Positions 1-9,900 are shown, counted from the stretch's first letter. The stretch: 64,000 nucleotides of DNA from Flavobacterium sp. HBTb2-11-1 (GCF_009826975.1 NZ_WUMO01000004.1:434001-498000), one strand, 5' to 3'. The notes: generated from the sequence alone by a model not told the origin. A program made the numbers and translations.

Positions 1-1173
1 GTTTGCAATTTCTAAAGCTTTGTTGTTTCCAGAACCTTCAATATATTCAGAGAAAAGAAGGTCGGTTGCAGTTCCTGTTCCGCTGCTGTTGGTTGTAACT
101 GAAATCGTATTGCTCGACGCAGAAGTATTTCCAGCTGTATCTTTTGCTTTTACATAAATGGAATAAGCCGTTGAAGCAGTCAAACCTGTAATTGTTGCAG
201 TTGTACTAGAAACCGTTGTTTTTAAAACACTATTGGCATAAACATCATAACCTGTAACGGCTACATTATCTGTAGAAGCTGTCCACGAAAGTGAAATTGA
301 AGTTGCTGTTGTAGATGTCGAAGCCAAGCTTGTTGGTGCAGTCGGTGCTTGTGTATCTCCAGAAGGTGTTCCGCCCCAAATTTGATTGACATATTCTGGA
401 TGATCAATAAACGGATTTCGATTGTTTTGCCTTGCATAAACGGCATTGTTTCTAGCAATTTCTCTCGCGCTCACAGGATCTTGCGCGTGCCAAGCCAAAA
501 GCATATTTAAGAATGCAGTGGTAAAAACTTGGTTGCTTGATCCGTTAAACATTGGAAAAGAATAACCCGCTACTGTGTTTTCGTATCGTGTGGCAAAATA
601 GAAATACATTCGAGCAATATCGCCTTTAAAGTCATTGATTGGTTCGAATACCGTTCCTGAATATCCAGAAACTGCGCTTGATCCTAATTTGCTCCCATTT
701 TGAGAAGTGTATGTCGCAGAATTTGCATTTCCATGTGGATAATTAGAGCGTATTCCGTTTACTTTTCCGTCAGTTGGCGTAATAAAATGTGCGTCGGAGA
801 CCATTGGCGATTGCTCACTAAAAACCGATTGTGGAATGATATGTTCTCTATTGTAACAATCGCCTTCGACGGAATAAGTGCCACATCTCTGAGTGGTTCC
901 GGTCGAATAATTGTAAGGATCTGTTCCTGAGGGATTTTCAGAATACATGTCTAAAACCGTTCCGTCGTTTTCGTAAAAATTGTCAACGTCAGAAGTTTGG
1001 TAGGTAGTGTACAATCCCGCATAACCATTGTCGGTATGGCCTTTAATAATGTTATACAATTGTGTTTTTAAAGTGTAGCCCGTTCCGGTTGCAGTGCTGT
1101 AATATCCAGAAGGGATTTGAGCAAAACCAAGTGTAGTAAGAAATAATAACAATAAAAAGTAGTTTTTTTTCAT
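1..1173 (-). CDS. Secreted endonuclease I family protein with FN3 domain (3' end outside window)
   Basis: A secreted non-specific nuclease, expected to degrade extracellular DNA or RNA. The 391 codons visible start with a signal peptide (MKKNYFLLLLFLTTLGFAQ, cleavage after about residue 19). The endonuclease I domain covers about residues 25-265 and contains the hallmark YNREHIIPQS with its catalytic-type His at 111. An FN3 domain follows at about 275-360, opening with DTQAPTAPTSLAS. The last residues, LLFSEYIEGSGNNKALEIAN, look like the start of a lamin-tail-like domain that often follows this nuclease in Bacteroidota. The frame is open to base 1, so the C-terminus, where a type IX secretion sorting domain would sit, is not seen. 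Family call is firm; the export route is inference. Confidence 0.9.
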   Translation of the reverse strand, partial: MKKNYFLLLLFLTTLGFAQIPSGYYSTATGTGYTLKTQLYNIIKGHTDNGYAGLYTTYQTSDVDNFYENDGTVLDMYSENPSGTDPYNYSTGTTQRCGTYSVEGDCYNREHIIPQSVFSEQSPMVSDAHFITPTDGKVNGIRSNYPHGNANSATYTSQNGSKLGSSAVSGYSGTVFEPINDFKGDIARMYFYFATRYENTVAGYSFPMFNGSSNQVFTTAFLNMLLAWHAQDPVSAREIARNNAVYARQNNRNPFIDHPEYVNQIWGGTPSGDTQAPTAPTSLASTSTTATSISLSWTASTDNVAVTGYDVYANSVLKTTVSSTTATITGLTASTAYSIYVKAKDTAGNTSASSNTISVTTNSSGTGTATDLLFSEYIEGSGNNKALEIAN

Positions 1174-1494
1174 AAGTAATAGTTTTTAAGATTTGGTTGA
1201 AGATTATTTTTAAAAACTTGATTGTTAGGTTTTTAAAAATGTGTTATAACAAATCTACTATTTTTATGAAAGCAATGCGTTAAGCGATGTTTAAATTTGG
1301 ATATATTTTCTTACGTGGTGTTTTATTGCCACGAAGACGCTAAGGCACAAAGTTTTTAATCTCGCAAAGTCGCGAAGGCGCAGGGTTTATTTTTTAAGTT
1401 AATTAAAAATCTTTGCGTTTTCGCGACTTTGCGAGCTAAAATATGCCTTATGGAAAAAAATTTAGTGCCTTAGCGTCTTCGTGGCAAAAAACAA
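1174..1494. repeat. 321-base gap with nested inverted repeat
   Basis: No gene is seen here. Outer arms at 1326-1348 and 1465-1487 are a perfect 23-bp inverted repeat beginning TTGCCACGAAGACGCTAAGG. Inside it, 1361-1374 and 1422-1435 form a second perfect 14-bp pair (CTCGCAAAGTCGCG). The element lies between the 5' end of the nuclease gene and the 3' end of the lipoprotein gene, and could fold into a long branched hairpin in either transcript. The first about 150 bases of the gap probably hold the nuclease promoter, but no clear promoter boxes were found. Confidence 0.8.
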
Positions 1495-3006
1495 CTATTT
1501 AGGGAAATCTTGACTCTGATAAGCTCCCAAGTCTGGTGGAGAAGTTCTTGTAATTCCTAAAATATCTGTTGGAATTATATAGGCCTGATTCCCTTTCGCG
1601 AAAGCGGAAGATGTTTTATCAATATTAAACTTATTCTGAGAAACATTATAAAACTTCGGATTCTCATTCAGAATAATATTGTTATAATGTTCTGTATCAG
1701 TTTTGAACTGATAATCTGGGTTTGTTGTCGAACTGCTGAATTTTAAAAGACAATTGTTTAACTGATAAACAAATGGCGCATTAGCATTTTTACTCAAATT
1801 AAATTCGTTGGTATTTGAGCCGTAAATAATGCAATTGTTGAAAGTAGCCTGTGTCAACGGATTGGTTTCTGGCGTTGCTCCAGCCAAAGCGTTGCTTAAG
1901 CTGACCGCAAATTGTGAAGGTGTTGGCCAGCTGTTGTTGAAAGTGCAATGCGTGAATTTATAATTTCCGCCATAAACGCAAGCCAAACTCGATAATCCAG
2001 CATAATTAATCACTATATTTTCTCCAATAATTTGCGCGTTTTGAGCCAAAATTCCGTATTCAGCACAATTGTAAATCTGCGAGTTTTTAATTGAAATAGT
2101 ATTAGATGGGTTTCTGAAATCTAAACCAACAACAGCATTTTTTAAAGTCAAATGATTAATCGAATGATTGGCGCTCCCTTTTTCAAAAATAACCGATTTC
2201 CATTGTCCAGGAATATCAGAATAAAGCGATTCTAAACGATCGCTTTCAAAAATAACTTCGTTTTCTAATTTATCACTTGTTGAAGCTGTTCCGTTTATTT
2301 CGAGAGAAGCATTTTTGCTAACATACAAACCAGAATTAGCGTGAAAATGAACTCTTGTGCCGGCTTCAAAAATTACGGTTTTATCTTCTGGAATTCCAGC
2401 ATAACCGTAAATAACGTACGGTTTGTCATTTGTAAAAAGAAGCTCATTTCCGTTTGTAGGATCATTTTCATTTAAATAAAATCCGTCAACATCTTTTCCG
2501 TCAATTTTGATCTTTTCTTTGGTTCCGTCAGGATTTTGATTTGGATATAAAAAAACAGCGTCTTGAATTAAAGTAACCAGCGCCACTTCTTGCAGATTGG
2601 CTCCGCTGTCAAATTGAATTTCGTCTGTATATAAAAAATCATCAGGATTTGCGTCTGCGATATCTGCCGTTGTCTCTATAAAAATGTACAAACTGTCTTT
2701 TGCTAAAAGTGTAACATTTTGAAAAATTTTCCCGTTGTTGCCCGTCATTCCATCAACAGTCATTCTGTATTTGGAATTCAAACCTTTTTTAAATTGCACA
2801 ATCGGAATTGATATGTCATTTTTACTTTGGTTGTAAACTTTTAATTGATACGTGCTTGAGCCAATATTTTTAAAAACAGTATCCAAATAAACCGTGTCTT
2901 TTGAGAACTTTAAATCTCCTGTGCTGGCAACGGTATCAAAGTCAGTTCTGCAAGAGCTGAAAGTTATAATTATTCCGAAAATGAAGAGTGCAAAGTATTG
3001 ACGCAT
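1495..3006 (-). CDS. Lipoprotein with predicted right-handed beta-helix fold
   Basis: An uncharacterised 503-residue envelope protein. The N-terminus (IFGIIITFSSC) is a lipobox with Cys19 as the probable lipidation site. Residues about 25-165 resemble a beta-sandwich with repeated Asp/Asn turns. Residues about 200-450 contain recurring short strands such as VIFEAGTRVHFHANSGLYV, SLEINGTAS, IIGENIVIN and ATFNNCIIYG, typical of pectate-lyase-like parallel beta-helix proteins, and the protein ends in DLGAYQ, as many such Bacteroidota proteins do. No catalytic residues can be assigned, so polysaccharide binding or cleavage is only a possibility. It stands alone between repeat-bearing gaps. Confidence 0.7.
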   Translation of the reverse strand: MRQYFALFIFGIIITFSSCRTDFDTVASTGDLKFSKDTVYLDTVFKNIGSSTYQLKVYNQSKNDISIPIVQFKKGLNSKYRMTVDGMTGNNGKIFQNVTLLAKDSLYIFIETTADIADANPDDFLYTDEIQFDSGANLQEVALVTLIQDAVFLYPNQNPDGTKEKIKIDGKDVDGFYLNENDPTNGNELLFTNDKPYVIYGYAGIPEDKTVIFEAGTRVHFHANSGLYVSKNASLEINGTASTSDKLENEVIFESDRLESLYSDIPGQWKSVIFEKGSANHSINHLTLKNAVVGLDFRNPSNTISIKNSQIYNCAEYGILAQNAQIIGENIVINYAGLSSLACVYGGNYKFTHCTFNNSWPTPSQFAVSLSNALAGATPETNPLTQATFNNCIIYGSNTNEFNLSKNANAPFVYQLNNCLLKFSSSTTNPDYQFKTDTEHYNNIILNENPKFYNVSQNKFNIDKTSSAFAKGNQAYIIPTDILGITRTSPPDLGAYQSQDFPK

Positions 3007-3021
3007 TTAATTTCTTTTTTA

Positions 3022-3069
3022 GCCACGAATTCACGAATTTTTATTTGAAATAATTCGTGAATTCGTGGC
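3022..3069. repeat. Inverted repeat, GCCACGAATT family
   Basis: Perfect 18-bp arms at 3022-3039 (GCCACGAATTCACGAATT) and 3052-3069 with a 12-base loop, just upstream of the lipoprotein start. There is no U-run beside the stem, so it is not a standard terminator. Degenerate relatives occur at 16777-16862 and 21579-21664. Confidence 0.85.
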
Positions 3070-3107
3070 GAATAAATTGTAGATAAAAAAACTTTTCAAT
3101 CTGTGTA

Positions 3108-3125
3108 TCCCGATAGCTATCGGGA
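3108..3125. repeat. 18-base perfect palindrome TCCCGATAGCTATCGGGA
   Basis: A self-complementary 18-mer between the lipoprotein gene and the divergent menaquinone gene. It has no loop, so as DNA it is a symmetrical protein-binding or methylation-type site rather than an efficient RNA hairpin. I recall the same word being common in Flavobacterium genomes, but that was not checked. Confidence 0.8.
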
Positions 3126-3272
3126 GTGGCAAAAAGCCAAAGATTGATTTGGATTGTTTTTGTAAAAATAGCAAAAAACTGACAAGTTCATAATTGATTT
3201 TTAATTTTAGAATCCGATTTTTCGATTTGTGTCTTATCTTTCTTTAATTTTACGTTTTTAAAGTTTATTTTA

Positions 3273-3704
3273 ATGAATTATACAAAAGAACAGATTTTAG
3301 CGCGCTGTAATGAGTTTTCTAAAAACACATTAATGGAAACGCTGAAAATTGAATATATCGACGCTGGAGAAGATTTTTTAACTGCAAAAATGCCTGTCAA
3401 TCCAAGTGTTCATCAACCAATGGGATTATTGCACGGCGGCGCTTCTGTAGCTTTGGCAGAAAGTGTTGGAAGTGCAGCTTCTTTCTTTTTTATCAATCCG
3501 AAAGAGCAGGAGGTAAGAGGCATTGAAATCTCGGCAAATCATCTAAAAAGTATTCGTGAAGGTTATGTTTTCGGAACAGCCAGAATTATCCACAAAGGAA
3601 GAAGTCTTCATCTTTGGGAAATTAAAATTACTGATGAAGCAGGAAACTTGGTTTCGCTTTGCAAATTGACGAATATGGTTTTGGAAAGAAAGAAAAGTGA
3701 ATAA
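3273..3704 (+). CDS. menI: Hotdog-fold thioesterase, probable DHNA-CoA thioesterase of menaquinone synthesis
   Basis: Cytoplasmic acyl-CoA thioesterase of the PaaI/YdiI type, likely releasing 1,4-dihydroxy-2-naphthoate from its CoA ester. The 143 residues match the family's usual length. The motif HQPMGLLHGGASVALAES (about residues 47-64) is the hotdog active-site helix; Glu63 is at the position of the catalytic acid in YdiI. The next gene, isochorismate synthase, starts 3 bases after the stop, so the two are almost certainly co-transcribed and share a pathway. That context is the main reason for the MenI call; the family alone would only say thioesterase. Confidence 0.82.
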   Translation: MNYTKEQILARCNEFSKNTLMETLKIEYIDAGEDFLTAKMPVNPSVHQPMGLLHGGASVALAESVGSAASFFFINPKEQEVRGIEISANHLKSIREGYVFGTARIIHKGRSLHLWEIKITDEAGNLVSLCKLTNMVLERKKSE

Positions 3705-3707
3705 ATT

Positions 3708-4775
3708 ATGAATGCATTTTTCTTAAAAATTAAAAATCATAAAGAACAAAATTTACCCTTTGTGCTTTATTCAAAGCCCAATTCAGAAAACTATATTGGG
3801 ATTTTACAGCAAAATAATAACTTAAATACGGTTTCTGATTACAGCGAAAAAGGATTTGTTTTTGCTTCTTTTGATGAAAAACAATTGATCCTAATTCCAG
3901 AAAATGAATCGGAAATTATTACTGCTAATAAAGAAGAAACCTCATTTGCTCCAATAGAAATTGATGATTTGAGTTTTGATTCTGAAGCTAAATTTCAATA
4001 TGAATATTTAGTAGTTAAGGGAATTCAGGCCATCAAAAATGAAGAATTCAAAAAAGTAGTTTTATCAAGAAGTGAAGAAGTGCCTTTGGCTGAATTTGAT
4101 TGTATTGAAACTTTTCAGCACTTGGTTCAGTTATATCCAGCCACTTTTTGTTATTGCTTCTTTCACCCAAAAATAGGGCTTTGGATGGGAGCAACACCAG
4201 AAAAACTGCTAAAAGCAAACGGTAATGTTTTCGAAACCATGGCTTTGGCAGGAACGCAAAAAGATAATCAGGAAACGGAAATTGTTTGGCAACAGAAAGA
4301 AAAAGACGAGCAACAGTTTGTGACTGATTTTATTGTAAAACGCCTTCGAGAATTTACTGCTTCTGTAGTGGTTTCTGAACCTTACAGTTTGAAAGCAGGA
4401 TCGATTTGGCATATTAAAACGGATATTTCGGGTGTTTTAAAAGATAATTCAACTTTAGCAGAAGTTATCGATACTTTGCATCCTACGCCAGCTGTTTGCG
4501 GACTTCCTAAAAAGAAATCTAAAGCATTTATTTTGGAAAACGAAAATTACGATAGAACTTTCTATACGGGTTTCTTAGGCGAATTAAACAGCACATTTGC
4601 AGGAAATAATGCAAGTTCTGATTTATTTGTAAATTTACGATGCATGCAGATTCAGGAAGAAAAAGCAATTCTGTATATGGGTTGCGGCATCACAAAAGAA
4701 AGCGTTCCGGAAAAAGAATGGGAAGAAAGCGTCAACAAATCAATGACGATGAAAAGAGTATTGAAAATAACTTAA
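3708..4775 (+). CDS. menF: Isochorismate synthase
   Basis: Converts chorismate to isochorismate, the first committed step of menaquinone synthesis. The 355 residues form one chorismate-binding domain with a divergent N-terminal 100 residues. Family motifs are clear: KVVLSRSEEV, WMGATPEKLL, METMALAGTQ, IWHIKTDISG, the HPTPAVCGLPK active-site region and ENYDRTFYTGFLGE near the C-terminus. In salicylate or siderophore loci the same family can serve siderophore synthesis, but no such genes are nearby and the upstream thioesterase supports menaquinone. A 14-bp inverted repeat follows the stop. Confidence 0.9.
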   Translation: MNAFFLKIKNHKEQNLPFVLYSKPNSENYIGILQQNNNLNTVSDYSEKGFVFASFDEKQLILIPENESEIITANKEETSFAPIEIDDLSFDSEAKFQYEYLVVKGIQAIKNEEFKKVVLSRSEEVPLAEFDCIETFQHLVQLYPATFCYCFFHPKIGLWMGATPEKLLKANGNVFETMALAGTQKDNQETEIVWQQKEKDEQQFVTDFIVKRLREFTASVVVSEPYSLKAGSIWHIKTDISGVLKDNSTLAEVIDTLHPTPAVCGLPKKKSKAFILENENYDRTFYTGFLGELNSTFAGNNASSDLFVNLRCMQIQEEKAILYMGCGITKESVPEKEWEESVNKSMTMKRVLKIT

Positions 4776-4782
4776 AAATATG

Positions 4783-4839
4783 TTTACAGTCGCAGTCACA
4801 GTTTTCAGTTTTGCTGAGACTGAATACTGCGACTGTAAA
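4783..4839. repeat. Inverted repeat between menF and bshB1
   Basis: Perfect 14-bp arms TTTACAGTCGCAGT (4783-4796) and its complement (4826-4839), lying 7 bases after the menF stop. The loop carries further partly complementary CAGTTTTCAGTT / CTGAGACTGAA words. There is no U-run. A degenerate relative with the same vocabulary (GCAGTCTTCACTCTCAG, GACTGAAAACTGCAACTGAGAC) is seen at about 6915-6972. Confidence 0.75.
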
Positions 4840-4859
4840 CTGTGACTTAAATATAGATA

Positions 4860-5576
4860 ATGAAACTAGACATATTAGCCTTTGGCGCGCATCCAGACGA
4901 TGTAGAATTGGGTTGTGCCGGAACCATTTTAAAAGAAGTATCACTTGGTAAAAAAGTAGGTATTGTAGATTTAACTCGTGGTGAGTTGGGAACTCGTGGA
5001 ACTGCGGAAACCAGAGATCAAGAAGCAAAAGATGCAGCGAAGATTTTGGGAGTTCTAGCGCGCGAAAATTTACGCATGCGTGATGGATTTTTTGTAAATG
5101 ACGAAAAGCATCAATTAGAGGTCATCAAAATGATTCGTAAATATAAACCTGAGATTGTTTTATGCAATGCAATTGACGATCGCCACATTGATCACGGAAG
5201 AGGAAGCAAACTCGTTTCTGATGCTTGCTTTTTGTCTGGTTTGATGAAAATCGAAACTTCGGTTGATGGCGAGGCACAAGAAGCTTGGAGACCAAAAGTA
5301 GTGTATCATTATATTCAATGGAAAAACATTACCCCAGACTTCGTTGTGGATATTACAGGTTTTGAAGAAAAGAAAGTGGAAGCGATTATGGCTTACAAAA
5401 CTCAATTTTATGATCCTAATTCGAATGAACCTGCAACGCCAATTACCAGTAAAAACTTTTTTGAAAGCCTAAATTATCGTGCGAAAGACCTAGGAAGACT
5501 AGTTGGGAAAGATTTTGCAGAAGGTTTTACAGTTGAAAGATGTTTGGCTGTCAATAGCTTAGAAAATTTGATTTAA
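4860..5576 (+). CDS. bshB1: Bacillithiol biosynthesis deacetylase BshB1
   Basis: Zinc-dependent deacetylase that converts N-acetylglucosaminyl-malate to glucosaminyl-malate, the second step in making the low-molecular-weight thiol bacillithiol. The 238 residues are full length for the LmbE/PIG-L family. AHPDD at residues 10-14 and DDRHIDHGRG near 107-116 supply the zinc ligands and catalytic Asp; GELGTRGTAETRDQEA is characteristic of the BshB1 subgroup. Bacteroidota commonly use bacillithiol. The gene is 84 bases after menF on the same strand with a repeat between, so it may share the transcript. Confidence 0.92.
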   Translation: MKLDILAFGAHPDDVELGCAGTILKEVSLGKKVGIVDLTRGELGTRGTAETRDQEAKDAAKILGVLARENLRMRDGFFVNDEKHQLEVIKMIRKYKPEIVLCNAIDDRHIDHGRGSKLVSDACFLSGLMKIETSVDGEAQEAWRPKVVYHYIQWKNITPDFVVDITGFEEKKVEAIMAYKTQFYDPNSNEPATPITSKNFFESLNYRAKDLGRLVGKDFAEGFTVERCLAVNSLENLI

Positions 5577-5603
5577 TTTTTATAAAAATTTTTCATTTTT
5601 TTC

Positions 5604-5634
5604 TTTGTAGAACTCAACCTTTGTTCTATATTTG
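5604..5634 (+). promoter_or_regulatory. Bacteroidota-type promoter for tRNA-His
   Basis: TTTG at 5604-5607 and TATATTTG at 5627-5634, separated by 19 bases, fit the Bacteroidota primary sigma consensus (TTTG near -33, TAnnTTTG near -7). Transcription would start about 5641, roughly 14 bases before the tRNA. Confidence 0.65.
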
Positions 5635-5654
5635 CACTCGCTAAGCAGAAAAAT

Positions 5655-5729
5655 GGTGGTTGTAGCTCAGCTGGTTAGAGTAGCGGTTTGTGGTGCCGCG
5701 GGTCGCCGGTTCGAACCCGGTCAGCCACC
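5655..5729 (+). tRNA. tRNA-His (anticodon GTG)
   Basis: The cloverleaf was folded by eye. Acceptor GTGGTTG (5656-5662) pairs with CAGCCAC (5722-5728); an encoded G at 5655 pairs with C73 at 5729, the G-1:C73 signature of tRNA-His. The anticodon stem GCGGT/GCCGC encloses the loop TTGTGGT with GTG at 5690-5692. GGTTCGAACCC forms the T arm. The full CCA end does not appear to be encoded. The gene has its own promoter and terminator. Confidence 0.97.
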
Positions 5730-5740
5730 CAGATTTAAAG

Positions 5741-5766
5741 CCTTGAAGAAATTCAAGGTTTTTTTT
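5741..5766 (+). terminator. Intrinsic terminator of tRNA-His
   Basis: CCTTGAA, four-base loop, TTCAAGG, then a run of eight T (5741-5766), 11 bases after the tRNA. Confidence 0.85.
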
Positions 5767-5908
5767 GTTTTATGACGAAAACTAAAAAAGTAAAATTCCA
5801 ATTTTTGAAATTCCAAATTCCAACTCACTACAGTTTGAAATTTGGAATTTTTTATTTTGTATCTAATTTCAAAGAGTTTGGAGTTTGGGTTTTAGAATAT
5901 TGGAAATT

Positions 5909-5940
5909 AAAAAAGCACAACTGTTAAGTTGTGCTTTTCT
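5909..5940 (-). terminator. Terminator after the YpfJ-type metallopeptidase gene
   Basis: AAAGCACAACT / AGTTGTGCTTTT hairpin about 26 bases beyond the stop at 5967; A-rich on one side and T-rich on the other, so it can act in both directions. The stretch between it and the tRNA terminator (5770-5905) holds only copies of the word TTTGGAATTT in both orientations, and no gene. Confidence 0.75.
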
Positions 5941-5966
5941 TGTGGTTATTATATTTGGTTTATGTA

Positions 5967-6821
5967 TTATCGAATTTCTTCAAATGTAGTGCCTTGAGTG
6001 ATATCTCCAGTTTTAAAACCTTTATTAAACCAATACATTCTTTGTTCTGAAGTTCCGTGTGTAAAAGAATCGGGAACAATGTGTCCTTGCATTTTGCTTT
6101 GAATGGCATCGTCTCCAACGGCACTAGCTGCACTTAATGCTTCTTCAATATCTCCTGCCTCAAGTTTTTCCTGATTGTCGTGAGCCCAGACTCCTGCATA
6201 AAAATCTGCTTGCAACTCTAAAGCTACGGATAATTTATTAGCTTCGGCTTCACTTTTTCCCTGCTGTTCCTGGCGCATTTTTGAAGACGTTCCCATCAAA
6301 GTTTGTATATGGTGGCCAATTTCATGGGCTATTACATAAGCTATGGCAAAATCACCTCCTTTTGCACCAAATTTGGTTTTCAATTCTTCAAAAAAGTCCA
6401 AATCCATATACACTTTACGATCACCAGGACAATAAAACGGCCCAGAGGCCGAAGATGCTCCACCGCAGGCTGTTTGTACGGCTCCTTTAAAAAGTACTAA
6501 TTTTGGTTTTTCATAAGTCATGCCATGTTGCGTAAAAATTTTTGTCCATGTATCTTCATTATAAGCTAGCATTGCCCTAACAAAATTCCCCATTTCTTCG
6601 TCTTCTTTGCTTAATGGGGCAGCGGCTTCAGTCTGCTGGCCTTGTCCGCCTTGCATTTGTTCTAAAATAGGCGCTATCTGCTGACCTGTTTCACCTCCAA
6701 AAAGGTTCAGAAGTAAAACAATAATACCAATTACGCCACCACCAATTATGGCTTTACCGCCACCAGAGATAGATCTTCGATCTTCTACATTATCACTTTG
6801 TCTGCTGCCTTTCCATTTCAT
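5967..6821 (-). CDS. ypfJ: YpfJ-family neutral zinc metallopeptidase, membrane-anchored
   Basis: Putative metalloprotease of the inner membrane. The 284 residues open with MKWKGSRQSDNVEDRRS, the usual start of this family, then a glycine-rich single membrane helix at about 22-45 (GGGVIGIIVLLLNLFGG). A Gln-rich linker follows, then the catalytic domain with AHEIGHHIQ, where His166, Glu167 and His170 form HExxH; ELQADFYAGVWAH supplies the third ligand region. CGGASSASGPFYCPGDRKVY is the conserved Cys-containing segment. The family is widespread, its substrate unknown. It stands alone, with a terminator downstream. Confidence 0.88.
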   Translation of the reverse strand: MKWKGSRQSDNVEDRRSISGGGKAIIGGGVIGIIVLLLNLFGGETGQQIAPILEQMQGGQGQQTEAAAPLSKEDEEMGNFVRAMLAYNEDTWTKIFTQHGMTYEKPKLVLFKGAVQTACGGASSASGPFYCPGDRKVYMDLDFFEELKTKFGAKGGDFAIAYVIAHEIGHHIQTLMGTSSKMRQEQQGKSEAEANKLSVALELQADFYAGVWAHDNQEKLEAGDIEEALSAASAVGDDAIQSKMQGHIVPDSFTHGTSEQRMYWFNKGFKTGDITQGTTFEEIR

Positions 6822-6976
6822 ATTGAATTGTTTTTTGTTTTTGTTTGAAACGTTGTACGAATTTATAGATTTTTTATGATAAATTTTAGAGTAAAGATAT
6901 TTATGTTTAGTTTTCGGACGCAGTCTTCACTCTCAGCAAATAGTGTGTGACTGAAAACTGCAACTGAGACTAAAAA

Positions 6977-9900
6977 CTAAAAATTACCTAGCCATTTAAT
7001 TAAAGCCTCTTCAACACTTCCTTTCATAATTGGTTTAGAAATGTAATCGTCCATTCCGGCAGAAATACATTTGTTGCGTTCTTCTTTTTCTGCACCTGCG
7101 GTAACAGCAATTATTGGAACATCTCGTCCTTTTTTAGTATTTCTGATTGCCTTGGCAGTTTCATATCCATTCATAATCGGCATCTGAATATCCATAAAAA
7201 TTATGGTTGGATTAATTTGTTCAAATTGCTGAATGGCTTCATAACCGTTTTCACATTCGAAAATAAAAGCGTTGTTGTAAAGATTTTTTATAATGGTCTT
7301 AAGAAGAAGCATGTTTACTTTGTTGTCTTCAACAATTAGAAAAGTAATATTGCTGCCGTTTGTTTCAATTTCATCAGAATCAAGATTGATATTTAAACTT
7401 TTAAGTTCTGCATTGTATTTGTCATTAATGCTTTGGTTGCTCGTTTTTAAATTAAGATCAAAGAAAAAAGTGCTTCCTTCATCAATTTTACTTTCTAGCT
7501 GTAAACGGCTTTCCATTAAAGCTAACAATTGATTGGATATGGTTAAACCAAGTCCAGTTCCTCCAAATTTTCTAGTCGTAGAGCTGTCTTCCTGAGAAAA
7601 GGCTTTGAAAATCTTCTGTTGATTTTTTTCCAAAATGCCAATGCCTGTATCAATTACAGCAAAGCGAATCACGCAGTTGTTGTTGTGTTTTTTTTCTAAA
7701 ACGGAAACATTTAATTTGATGGAACCTTCAATTGTAAATTTAACCGCATTAGAAAGCAGATTAATCAAAATCTGTTTCAGGCGGACAATATCCGTCCAGA
7801 TATATTTTGGAACTTCAGGATCAATATTCAATTCAAGTTCGAGATTCTTCTTATTGGATTCGTAGACAATTAAATCAAAGACTTGCCCTAAGATTTTTTT
7901 GAGATCATATAAATCAATAAAGAGCTCTAATTTTCCAGCTTCAATTTTTGAGAAATCTAAAATATCATTAATAATTTCAAGAAGAGAATGAGCCGATTGG
8001 TTAATTGTCGTCATATATTTTTCTTGAATTTCCTCTAAATCTGTTTTCATTAATAGATGTGTAAAACCAATAATTCCGTTTAGAGGAGTTCTAATTTCAT
8101 GCGACATATTGGCTAAAAAGTCAGATTTTGATTTGTTTGCTGCTTCGGCCAATTGTTTGGCTTTTATAGCGTCTTCGATTTCTTTTTTGCTTGTAATATC
8201 AAAATAGATTCCGCCAACAAATTCAATTTCATCATCTCGCTTAATTACGTCTCCAAATTCTTCTATCCAAATATACTCGCCGCTCTTGCGCTTAATGCGG
8301 TATACATTATGCAAAGGCATTCCGTTTTGGAGATTATCGATTTGATTGTTAATTACTTCTTCTTTGTCTTCAGGATGAATTAACGATAGAAAAGACAAAT
8401 TATTTTCAATAAATTCGGATTTTGAATATCCAGTAAGGTTTGAAACCTCGTCGTTTAAGAATATTTTGGTTGAGAAAGCATCAAATTTCGATAAATACAC
8501 CGTTCCAGGAATGTTGTTGGCAATCAATTTGAATTTTTCTTCACTTTCGATAATTTTAGTTTCATTTCGGTTTCTTTCTAATGCAGACGAAATATTATTG
8601 GCCAAAACCTGAAAGATATTAATTTCGTCTTCAGACCATTTTCTTTCCGTCGTACAATCATCAAAACCAATGAAACCAGTAAAAATATCATTTATGTAAA
8701 TTGGTAAAATTAAAATTGACTGAATTTCGTTATCGATCAGAAGCTTTTTGAAAAAACCGTCATTAAGATTTCGAGTTAGCGTATTTAGGATTTTTCTCTG
8801 TGATGCCGCATCATAAATCTCTCGCAGATTTTCTTCGGTCATGGAGCGCAATGGCGTAATCTGATGTATAACCCCTTCGCGAGACCATTTGTATTTTTGG
8901 CTTACAGTATTGTAAATGGCATCTTTTTCGTAGTAATACATATGATCTACTTTGGCTGCTTTTCCAATAATGTTGTAGGTTTCCTCAAACATCTGATGTG
9001 TGGTTTTGCTTAGCAGGAATTTTTCGGTACATAAAGAAAGTGCAGACAAAAGCTGGCTTTTAAGCTGTAATTTTCTTTCTGCTTCCAATCGCATTTGTGA
9101 AGAAATGGCAAGCGAAATTACATCTGAGATAGTTCTTGCATAATTAATGTCTTCATTATCCCATTCGCGTTTTTGTTCGGTGCTTTCAAAGCAGACTACT
9201 CCTGCCAATTGCCCTGTCAGGAAAATAGGCACATCCAACATCGATTTTATGTTGTTTTTTGTAAAGTAAAGTTTTTGAAATTCAGATGTTTCCAATTTAT
9301 TGAATACATCTGGAGCGTTTATTATGGCTTTGCTGTTGAGTGTTTCAAAATAAATAGGATAGGACTCTTTGTTTAAAATGTTTTTATCGCTTAAGCTTTG
9401 ATTGTCAAGGCTAAAAAGATTTTTACAGGTAATGAGATCATTATCATATTTCCAAAAACTTACACGATTGACATCGCTTATTGTGGCTGCTTCTTTTAGT
9501 ATTAAATCAATAATTGTGTTTAGCTCATTGTATTTGCTAAAGTCCGTAGTCGATAATTTTTTGGTCGAATTATTGTACGCTTCAATTTTTTTAAGACGCC
9601 TTTTTTTCTCGTTTTCAATATTCTTTTTTTCAGTAATATCTCTTGCAATACCAGAAAAACCAGTCGTTAATCCTAAATCATTTTTACGTACGATGATCTT
9701 TTGCGAAATCCATATTTCTTCGCCATTTTTCTTCAGGACTGGAATTTCGATAATCGGATAATTATTTTCATTCAGCACTAAATTTTCATAAAAATCTACA
9801 GCACTAGTAATATAATGTTCGTGAATAAAATTGGAATAATGTTTTTTAATGATTTCATTTTCAGTGTAACCAAGAATCGAAAAACCAAATTCATTCATAA

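Noticed and set aside
9402..9761. 119-codon forward frame opposite the hybrid kinase
   Set aside because: Ser/Phe-rich antisense reading of GAF and PAS coding sequence; no signal or family.
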